NCBI GenBank assembly: GCA_038501785.1
Contig: JBAMJR010000047.1
Span: forward strand, 2,389,001 to 2,453,000
DNA: 64,000 bases
Direction of reading: 5' to 3'
Source: Myoxocephalus aenaeus
Lineage: Eukaryota; Chordata; Actinopteri; Perciformes; Cottidae
Position numbers and translations under genes: made by a program. The notes below the pieces were generated by a model that searched no databases, was not told the DNA's origin, and saw only the letters and a program-made list of their open reading frames with translations. Position 1 is the stretch's first letter; each line of letters starts with the position of its first letter. Positions 25,186-36,500 of this stretch are shown piece by piece.

Positions 25186-27300
25186 CTTCCCACTCTGTGC
25201 TGGGTGCTCCTGGAGCTTTCAGGGGGATGGAGCAGCGCGGAGGTGCAGGCGGCGGGACGGAGAGCCCCAGCCTTCGGGACAGCGCCAGCCCAGAGGAGGG
25301 AGCGGAGAGCCCCGCCTCCAGCGGCCCCCCGGCCTGCAAGTCCAGCCGCCCGGAGGTCAACGGCAGCCCGGCAGCTCCGCGGATCAGACTGAACGGCACA
25401 CAGCTGAGACCACTAGGAGGTTAGGCCGCGTGCACCCTTCTCGTAAAAAGTCCAGTGCAAAAAGTGCACACACAGTTCATTGATAAAACCAGCGCAAAAT
25501 TGTCGGTTAAAAGATGAAACATTACTTCACATAGTAAAGTATAAACATTAGCAACACTTCAGGAAGTATTGGAAAACTAGGAGTGTTAATAACCTGCATT
25601 CTTCAAAATAAGTTCCACCTTAACCACACAGGATTTAACAAACGCACAGATATCTCCATCACTTTATGTGCAAACACCGTCGATGCCTTGGACTGATTGT
25701 GGAAAGAACGTGTTCAGTTCTTTTGCTCGATCGTGGTGTGCTAAAATGTGTGTGTGCATGCTGAGCTGATGCACGGGGCACCAAAGGACATGAGGAGGAT
25801 GTCTACTGTCTGTGGGTGGGTTGGCCTTATTCATTGGTATTGCAGAGCTGTATGTACACTCTAAAATACCTAACACAGAAAACACTCACGCACAAATGCC
25901 CATTATTCTCTCATGCAGTTGAGAGCATCATCATGCATCATCACACAAACATTGTAGCAGTACACACACACACACAAACACACTCGGCTGGGTTGCCTCG
26001 CCCCACCCTTCCCCTGAGTGGTTGTCTTATTGGCCGATAGCGTGCCTGACGCCGCTGCGGTTTGGCTCCGGCTGATCTGTCGCCTCCTCGTCAGGAGGAG
26101 GATTGATTGCTCGTTAATTATCCGTCCCTGTGGGGACGGAGCAGTGGACTGCATGGGTGTGAATGGAACCAGGAGGAGCTCGCGGGACTTGCCCAATAAC
26201 GAGTCACCGCTGGAGTCATGGCAATCGGCGATGGAGATATCGCGTCCAGCGCTTTCAGAGCGGTTCTGGAAACGAGTCTTATTCGTTGTGGGTTTTAATG
26301 TGCGGTGAAAACAAATGCAGTTGTACAATCTTACACTGACTGACATTCACACTGGCTGCTGCCCAGTTTAGTCTTCCACCGAGACCACCAAGCAGCCGTG
26401 CTGCAGCAACGCTGACGGAAACTTGTCGCTGTCAGCTTTGGTTTCTGGAGGAATCCCTTTCTCACAACACTGAGACTCCGATGACAAACGGGAAGCTTCA
26501 AAATCCTCCAGAAACGCTCCTCGCTGCCCGATTTGGGCACATTTGACTTCCATGAATGTAGAGAAAATCAGTAAGTTGTCCTGTGTGCCTTGCTCGGGAG
26601 CACCTGAACAGTAGCAGAGTAACAGGACTTATCTTCCAAACTAATTTAAAGGATTTAAATCGGAAGCTTTCCACTCACAAGTCTGGTATCTATCGAGACC
26701 CTCACTGTGTCCAGATAGAAAGACAAAGGATGGGACCACTGTTCTTTTTTCTGCGCTTCATATGATATTGATTTTTGGATTTAAAATTTGCAGATCCTCC
26801 TTGAAATGTAATTTTCTGAAGAAGCTTTCGGCTACAACTTCGACATTCTGAACTAACCAACTTTTAGACTGATGCTGCTGCGAATCATAAACAGCTGTAA
26901 GTGCATTTATCTGTAGGCTATCCTGTTTCTTTGTTGGTTTTTTTTTGGTTAACATTTCCACATTTTGAGGGTTCTTTATTTAGTTGCAGATGCAGTTTGC
27001 ACCCAAAAAAGCTTGACCCAATTGGGCAACCCTTCTATGGTCTTGTATGGCTCCACAAAACGCACAAGAAGCTAGGTTTGACCCCTGTCTCCGTCCGTCT
27101 GCCAGGTTTGATGATCCCGGTCTACTGCGTGGTGGAGCACGTAGACATGGGCGTGGCTGGTGACTGCGGGTTGCACGGCGACCGCCACGCGGAGTTTGTG
27201 TTGGTCCATAAGGATGTCCTCTTCACGCAGCTGGTGGAGACGGCACTGGTCGCTCTGGGATACTCGCACAGCTCAGCTGTACAGGCAAGTGGTAAGTAGA

Positions 27301-27351
<51 letters not shown>

Positions 27352-29883
27352 CAGATCAATGCATTCATATTCAGTTCAATGACACCACTCAGATGTCACG
27401 TACAATCATTTCTAGTCACATCTGCTCTTCAGATTTTAACCTTTGCAAGTAAGTGATTGTGACGCCCCACATGACTGATCTGATCTTTAGTCTGGAAATG
27501 ATGCATCTTTTATTCTGTCTTTCCAGTTATTCCTTCCTCCAGATTGGGAAGTTTAAAAACAGTTTACCACTGCAAGAAAAAGAGCCTTTTTTGCGCCATA
27601 CTAGCAAAAAACATTGACCGTACTCATGTTGACATGCACTCTATTTTCAGTTTGTATGATAAATGATAGACGTCCTGTGACAATAAATATCAGTCAAACT
27701 GCAACCCAGTCTGACAATTTAAATACAACAATGTTTTTGAATTATTTATTAACTGATGACTTTAGTTTTGATGTCTTCAGCTGCAATTCCTCTTAATGGA
27801 CTTGAGTTCAAGAAAACTGTGAAAAGTAAAAGGAATAATTCTCAGCATTTGTCGAGAAATGCATGATTAATAACTTAAATCAGAGTCAGATTATCTAAAT
27901 GCACAACTTCTAAACTATCTTGGTTGCATATTGTGGCGCTGATTGTTTTCCCCTCCGGTGGGCGTGGTTTTCAGAGTATTAGGCATATTTGCTTGATTGA
28001 CAGCCAGGGAGGTTTCCGCCTCCTCCTCAGCTTCACCCTTTTAGCAACAGCTAGATGTACGTTGTTCAGTCATGTTACATCCCTGTTTTGCTGCAGTTCA
28101 TGGTTATTGACAGCGACAAATTCATAAAAACTACTCGGTACTCTCAGTTGTTGACAAAAAGTCATCAGCTCTGCCTCTTTTAATCACGTCTGGGAAACGC
28201 AGGAATCTAAAGTTTTCCATTATTACATGTTAACTGGAAACATCTCATGTTTCAGTCTTTCTTTGGTAATTGATGAGAAATTAATTATTTCCAGCAGCAG
28301 TTCAATAGAGTATGACTGGTTTCCAGATGGGTGGGGTTTTCGCCACATGGGTGCAATGAGTACAGACATGTTTAGACGATCGCAGAAAAGGTATTTGCCA
28401 AGAAGGTATTTTAAAGAAAAATGTGTCTGCTTTCTTCTGATCTGATGTGAGTCGGTTCACCCGCCTGGCAGCGTGGAGGTTAAACCAAACACTATCTGTG
28501 TCACAGACCAGCACCGAAACTTGTTCTCATCATTCTGAGATCAAAACAAGAAGGCAGACAACATCCAGTCAACCATGAAACAACAGCCTCCACACACACA
28601 CACACACGCACACGCACACGCACACGCACACGCACACGCACAGGGAGCATGGCAGTTTGACATTCCTGGTGTGTCCCGTAAACACAGGGCGCTCTAACCG
28701 AGTGGCCGACGCCCTGCGACCCCCCTCGCCTCTCCCAAATGGCTAGGTTTTGTTCGGAGAAATAAGCCTTTTCTTTTCAAATAAATAATTTTTGGCTGGA
28801 GTCATGCATTTTTTCCCCCAGTGTGGTCACAACCAAAATTATACAGAGTCTCTTCTATTTTCTTCTGCCATTGAATTGCATCTTGCATAACTTTGGCTGG
28901 ATGAGTATTTTTAAACTCTTAACTGGCACGGGGTTTTTTTCTTTAATTAACTCGCACATTATGGCTAATTAAAAAGAAGCTATTTCTTATTTAGGGTATA
29001 TGGTTACTGCTCTGAATTCAACATGGGCTTGGGTGAATTGCTGTGCAAAAAAGAATCAAACTAAATTTAACCGAAGGCCATGTTTTGGGACGCATTCACT
29101 GATATTACTCACTTAGAAATAAACATTTACCATATTTAAGGTCTTACAAACCACTAGAGGTTCCCAGAAACAACACAAACTTTATTTGAGGACAATGTCT
29201 CTCAACAAAATGATTTTTTACTCCCTGCATGTGAAGTTAATCAATAGTATCAGTCATTACTGACAAGGGCAGGCATTCTGAAAGCGGTTTTATTCATTTG
29301 TAATGTCATACATTTCTGCCTCATTTATATATCTGACTATTTGGCAACTATTGCAAACTATTAATTATTGAGCAACATGTCAGCAGATACTGATGTAACT
29401 GAGGAGATAAAGTCAGGTGATGATATCGACATCTCCGGTGTATCGTTAGGGCTGCAGAGATGAGTGTGGGTTGGCGGGTAAAATGAGATTTAAAGAAGCA
29501 CGGTTTAATATTAAAAAATTCATTTGCACTGTCAACATAACTTTTTAGTTCTGTCATTTAACACTTTGGGCCAGGAAGTAGTTTAAAATGTTAAAGCAGG
29601 TCTGTAATTTATACCAGCGACCTGTTCATGACACGCTGACGTCTTCAAAATCATTACTAAAGCAAAGTCAGCTGCAGGACACACAATAACTGCCAGATAT
29701 GAGAATATAATATTGTGCAGTCAGACAGGAGATCAGTGACCTCACAGTGTTTATTCAGTACATCAACATCTCGTTCAGTCTTTAATGCTGAGCTGATTTT
29801 ACATTTCTCCTCTGATTAATCAACTGTGGAGTCCCAAGAGAACAGCCTTTGTTCTTTCGCCCCTATCACCACCATCCTCATGC

Positions 29884-29917
<34 letters not shown>

Positions 29918-30085
29918 GGAGGCTGTCAGGCCAAGGCCAGGCAGGGTCTGTGTTTGATTTAGCAGATCCTAACGCGATTAGGCCTGTTTAGATTTGCGCT
30001 TCCAGTCACGGTTGTTGGAAGGCTTGGGGAATGTTCAACCCAGGATGATGCTCCAAGACTGAGAGGGTCGTCTGTTAAACTCCCC

Positions 30086-30144
<59 letters not shown>

Positions 30145-31447
30145 CATAGCACAACACAAGCAGGTTAGGTCTACATCAATTAGAGAACATGAAAACTAGA
30201 CTTCTGGCGTTTAAATCTTTTAAACAGAAGATGAACACATTATTATAGTTATATGTTTATGTGTTTTTTTGTGTTCTCCAGGCATCATTAAAGTGGGCCA
30301 GTGGAAGCCGATGCCCATCCACTACCTAACAGACGCTCCAGAGGCCACAGTGGCTGACATGCTGCTGGACGTCTACCACATGGTGACACTGCGGATCCTA
30401 CTGCACAGGTCTGCACGCGTTGCATCGTTATTAGGTTTAAATGATACAGGATTATAAACAACATTGACTTTTTGGAGTCAAGTTGCTGCTTTGGACCGAT
30501 CTTTTTGATATTTCCTTACGAAGAAAAATCACCCTGAATGGTCAAGTATCCTTTATATTTTGTCAGGATATATATATATATACATATACAATAAGTCCAA
30601 CTAATAGCTGGGGAAAAAAAACCTTTTGTGCATGAACATTGGTTTTGCTATTTTCGCATTTGCACATTTGTTAGTGACTTTTCAGTAATGAACTATGTGG
30701 TCCTCTGTTTTCACTGTACTTATTGGAAACCTGATGGTTTCTTTTTAACACCCAACTAGGTTAATCCAGCTGTGATAACAAACAGGTTAGTTTAAATTTT
30801 AAGCAGTGTTGCTGTGTCGTTTCCTCTCATGTACTTGATATATATTTTTTACCAGCAGACACAACAGGAAAGGATGAATAATTTATCTTTTGAAGAGAGA
30901 TAAAGACAAAAGGAAGAGCAGCGAACAATGAGGAAAAGCTCAGAGCAGGGACCAAAGAGTTAACTAACCCTTAACTGGGGAAACCGCTCACTGCTTCTTT
31001 GAATTAAAGCCGATTGTTGGTTGATTTGACCGATGTGACAGCCTCTGCTTTAAGCGAATGAATATGTATCATAACAAAGCGCCTCACGTGTGCAGCTTTG
31101 CGCGGCTGGAGGAGCTGCCGTCAGAGCAGTGGACCCACGCCACCGTGAGGAACGCCCTCAAAGAGCTGCTCAGAGAGACCAACCAGAGCGCGCTGGCCAA
31201 GGAGTGTCCCCTCTCCCAGGTATGTTCTGTCCGCAGCTACAGTCAATAAAGGCTCCACAAAAAGTTGTAAGTCTGTATTCAAACTTCAGACAACAGATCA
31301 CCTCTTTTTCATTAGATATAAATGTCAATCTGGGTTTGATTCTGTTTCTGTCACACAAAGATAGCCGAGATGCTGAGTATTTTCTCTAAACACATGCGGT
31401 TTCATCCTCAATTCACCACACACTTAGAACACAGTGTAATCTCTCTC

Positions 31448-31485
<38 letters not shown>

Positions 31486-33553
31486 CTGATACCGTCCCAT
31501 GGGAAAGGATGCAAACACGCACACCTCAATTATCCTCCTCACACACACCCTGCAGTCATTAGACTTGAGAGTGTGTCATTTTCTACTCGTGATTTATACA
31601 CAGGATTTAGTCATGATGTAATTAGTGATTAGGGGAAGTGTGTGGGTGGTGTGTGTGTCTGCAGCCTGACTCATGTGAGTTTTAATCCTCAGTGTTTCCC
31701 ATGTTGAGCTCCGACTGCTCGTGTAGACTCGCGTGCATCTCCTGCTCTGTAGAAGTGACCACAGTGCATGCTGGGAAAGGGAGAGTGGACTGAGAGTTTT
31801 AATAAATCCGCAGTGAGTTGGTCAGCTGCTGAGATTTCTCATAATCTCATCCAAAGAGCAATAATGAATAATAAAATGGCTCGAAGTGTTGCATATTTGG
31901 ATTTTTAGCTGCGACGTCATGTTGATTTCTGTCTTTCTGTCAGAGTATGATCTCAGCGATAGTCAACAGTTCCTACTACATCAACGTCTCCACCTCTAAG
32001 TGCCAGGAGTTTGGACGCTGGTACAAGAGGTACAAACGCATCAAAGGTAACCCTAAAGGTCTATTCTCATAAATCAAAGTCTTAGATTGATCTTTCTGGC
32101 ATGAAGTGAAAAGCATGATGAATTGGTGACAACAGCTAGCTGTTTCTATAAAACACATGGGTGAAAAACTTGAAATATAAACACATTTTTCACAGTAATC
32201 TGGTTCTTTGTGTGGATGTCAGCGCAGTGCGTCACAGGTGTGGCTTCGCTTTGTGTTGTTCAGTGAGCTGATGCACTTTATTGTCACGTTCTCCTTGTTA
32301 AATTCTCCCACATTGTTAAAAACGTCTACAGTTGCAGTGCAACTCTTTAGTGCACCTCAACCATCAAGTCTTCAGCTGTTTATACTTTATTGGCCTCCCG
32401 TTGCTTTGAGAAGTGGAGACTGTCAGAGCTCTTTGCGAAGCTGACACTCGCTTTGTATCACAACTCCACTCAATATGACTCACCTGCCTGGCGGCCTTTT
32501 GTTTTTGTGATTTAGTTGCTTTAAATGTGATGCTTTTTCGGGAAGTTTTTCTCATTCTTCTGTCCACCCCCCGTGTGTGTGCGTCAGCCTGTATGTGTCT
32601 AATCTGCTGCATGAGATGTCTGTCACTGACTCAGTAGGAACGAACTGTCACACATGGTTTGCATTAATGTCACCCTTAATACACATGACAAAACTAAATG
32701 CTCTTAACTCCTAATGGAAAACAGCAGCAACCCCCCAACACACACGCCACCAAAACCCAGGAACAAGAGCTCCTCTTACACTTTTGCTACACACACGCAC
32801 TGGGAAGGTAAAAATCTGAAGGCCTGCCAAACCTCACTCCAACTTTTATTCCCCTAATAACCTAAAATGGGACTCTCAACCAAACCCAGCAGACGCGTAA
32901 TAGGAAGCAGATTTATGTGGAGACGAGCAGAGAGGCCGTTAGGAGAGCAGGAAAGTTCAATGCAGTGATGAAGAGGACACACTTATTTGATCGTATCTGG
33001 AAATAGTGGAGACAGTAAGTGAAAATAGGACTTTGTGGTAATGAAATTATGCTCTGGATAATACTTTTTTTTTATGTCCACATAAAGGAGCACCAGATTT
33101 CCCCTGCTACCCCTTCACAATAAGCCTCTGGATATACTTACTTAGACTTAAACTTACACACGTTAGACCCAAAGAGATGATGTGAAAATGTGAGGTTGTT
33201 AATTAAACATTGCCGGATTTCGGCTGTAGAGAGAAATGTTATTGTGTGAGAACAGATCGATGGTTTCACTTTGAAATTGGTTGATCTAAATATACTAACT
33301 CCTTTGATCCCTCCACAGGTGAATACATCGAGAAGATGTGGTCAGCTCAGGACAAGTCAGATATTAAAGGTACATTCATCTTTTATTGATGACTTTCTTG
33401 TGACATAATGTACCTGTGAGGGCTTCAGTGACCAAATGAAAGGTCTAGAGATTAGACTGGTTAAAGTCCCAATCTGCTGCTTTCATGTTAGTTAGGTTTA
33501 GTATAGTCTATGCTAAGGGTTAGGACGCATAATCATCTGAAGTATATTAACAC

Positions 33554-33589
<36 letters not shown>

Positions 33590-36500
33590 TGACACAGTGG
33601 AGAGGGATTTGGACCTGAGCCTCCTCAGCCATCGACCTCCCTCTCTCTTACCCTCCCCCACCCATTTGGGCTCCCTGGGCGTCCCCGGAGCTCTGTCCAT
33701 CAAAAGTGTCCTCGGAGACACCCAGCCTCAATATCTGCCCAACCCCGCCAGCCAGCACCACCCGGGTGCCCCCCTGCGGCCCCAGGGTCCTCCTCTCCTC
33801 GGCCACGGCGGGCTCCTGTCCCCCCAGCTCTCCCCTCAGCTCGTCCGCCAGCAGCTCGCCATGGCTCACCTCATCAACCAGCAGCTAGCCGTCAGCCGCC
33901 TGCTCGCACACCAGCACCCACAGGGAGTCAACCAGCAGTTCCTCCACCACCCGCCCATCTCGCGCACCTGCAAGGGCCCCGGGGCCGCCACTGAGCCCGG
34001 CCTCAACTGCTCGGGGGCCGACGTCTCCTTCAGCATTTACCAGCAAGTCAGGAACGAGCTGAAGAGGGCCAGCATCTCTCAGGCGGTGTTTGCCCGCGTG
34101 GCTTTTAACCGCACACAGGTAAACTGCGATAAACCGTCTTACTGTTCCCAGAGATGATGCAATTACGTTAACGCTCACTTCTGTGTGTGTGTGTGTGTGT
34201 GTGTGTGGCTGCAGGGGCTGCTGTCAGAGATCCTTCGTAAGGAGGAGGATCCTCGCTCGGCCTCGCAGTCGCTGCTGGTCAACCTGAAGGCCATGCAGAG
34301 CTTCCTCAACCTGCCGGAGGGCGAGCGAGACCGCATCTACCAGGAGGAGAGGGAGCGGAGCGCTAACTCCAACCACAACCTCCCCACCAACCTCATCTCC
34401 AACAGCAACACACTCAGACACCCACAGGTACACACAGGCATGCACGGGACTGCACACCACGAGTGAGAGACAGTTGGTTTAACTTGACAGTTATAAAACT
34501 CTGGGATCGTCTAGCCTGCAAGACATTAATACCTGCACAAATGAATACGTATAAAACATCAAAAATCAACTTATTGAACACAAAAACTATGAGACATCTT
34601 TCAATTGTTACCTGTGCCCTTTATCTTGCGATCATGATGAAGTTGTGCACATTTTCAGAGCTGTGCAGTACGTTATGGATACGTTTGATGGGTGTTTTTA
34701 AGTCATACATCATTAACGTAAATATGAAATATACACGGTTTAGAACACCAGTAACCAGTGGTATTTTTCATCACATTTTTTGTGGCTTTTTTTACTGTTA
34801 TGTTTGCAATAATGCTGCAGATCATATTGCCACTAAAGAAGTTACACACCAAGCGTCTACTGAATATAAATCTGACTCAGTTGTGAACCTTTCATGGACA
34901 AACTCCGAGGCAAATTTGTAATTTGTGATTTTGGGCTATACAAAATACTCGCTCTGTGCAGACAAAGTGCAGCATGTCTGCTGCAGAGCTGCCGATGAAG
35001 TTGGACCCGTTGGTGAACATCTCGTCGGGCATCTATGACGAGATCCAACAGGAGATGAAGAGGGCGAAGGTCTCCCAGGCTCTGTTCGCCAAGGTGGCTG
35101 CCAATAAAAGTCAGGTCAGTACCAATGAAACGACATTCTTTAGTGCTTAAAGATGCATTCCTTGATTTTGTCATCGCACCCTAACTATTTGAATGGGCTG
35201 CAAAAGACTCAAGCCTAAACCTGCATTCAGAGAGGATTGTTTTTTAACTGTGCAGTGTCCCGTTGATAACGTTCTTCAGAATGAGTTTACACACATGAAC
35301 CTCCTGTAAGACATCCGTGTAGACATGTACACAGCAGCGGGCTGAGTTGATGATGTTTGAAGGAGTTGATGAGGGTGTAGCATGCAGGTGTGTGTGTGTG
35401 TGTGTGTGTGGGCGTAGCGGGGGATCTGATTACCCGCTGTGGCCGACCATCGCGTCTCCATCCTCAGATAAACAATGCGGGTGATGGAGAGGGAGATCAA
35501 AGCAGAGTCTGATCTGTAGGGGGAGAGAGGGGAGGAAGTTTAAAGGCCTTTACTTTTTCTTGCGACTGATTTATTACCAACAGACAGAAATAGTTTGAGA
35601 GCTAGTGTGTAGAGACACTGAGATGCTAAGAAGTCTGAAATGATAAAGCAGTAAATGGACTGAAATTGATGGAGGGATGAGACGGGCAACTCAGTGGAGA
35701 AGGAGGAACAGAAGGATGCAAGACGGAGGAAAAGATAGACAAGATGACGGAGGGATGATCACATTATTACCATTAATTTCCAGGCTGAAGGCTGCGCATA
35801 AACAACAGCTGGTGGCAGATCCTGGGTCAGCCTAGCAGAGATAATCTAATCTTCACACACACATACACACTTGCAGACTCTCACTGCTCCCCTCCGACTT
35901 TTTCCTTCTGCTTTCTTTATGTCTCCTCTCAGGGAACAACTTCTATTCTATCACAATAAGTAGTTTATTTATTTAAGACTTAGACTGTAAAATACTCAAA
36001 CAAATAGTTTAGAACTACCATTAACCCTTTTTAAACCATAATGATTAAAAAAAGAAGTGGGACTGGATCCACAAAGCCAATACATGTGCTGAATCAGATA
36101 TGTGAGCATTCAGTCCAACAGGCAATACGTTGCTGATTTTAGAAGAACATAATGTCAGTAAACGGTGACTTAAGCCCAGCAGGGATGGAAACCGCAGTCA
36201 CAGTCGGCTCCAAACATACACAGAATAAACAAACAATCACATGCATCAAGTCGAGCCTAAGCTGTTCAAATACTGCTTACGGGACAAAAAAACAAACAAA
36301 ATCTGCCACTAAAAAGCTTCTTTTCTTCCATCGTCATCTATCCAGAATAGCTCATCAGAAACGGAGGACTTTTACTAAAAAAGTGCAGTCATTAAATCAT
36401 CATACATTGAGTGATTAAACACCTAAATCTCCTGCAGGGCTGGCTGTGTGAGCTGCTCAGGTGGAAAGAGAGCCCGAGCCCAGAGAACCGCACCCTGTGG

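Larger units (their letters stand above)
16655..25226. other. Intergenic region between crystallin and SATB gene (divergent)
   Basis: I see no protein-coding gene in this 8.6 kb. It holds CA arrays (17670-17705, 17793-17817), CTCF-like motifs at 16855, 17161 and 18754, a possible non-coding exon (19209-19387), a decayed C/T-rich repeat (about 21730-21950), half of a MITE end (about 22684-22735) and two nested interspersed repeats (about 24190-24720). Untranslated first exons of the SATB gene probably lie somewhere here. Confidence 0.65.
27292..30281 (+). other. SATB intron between the two ubiquitin-like-domain exons
   Basis: It starts with a (GT)n array at 27304-27351 straight after the donor. 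It also holds (CA)n and (CACACG)n at 28590-28641, and CA arrays at 29885-29914 and 30087-30143. About 28720-29110 is a non-repetitive AT-rich stretch with CTAATTAAA- and TTTAATTAAC-type homeodomain cores. No exon was seen. Confidence 0.5.

Noticed and set aside
34463..34921. An open frame of 152 codons in a SATB intron
   Set aside because: AT-rich and without recognisable motifs, and its end runs into a repeat fragment.
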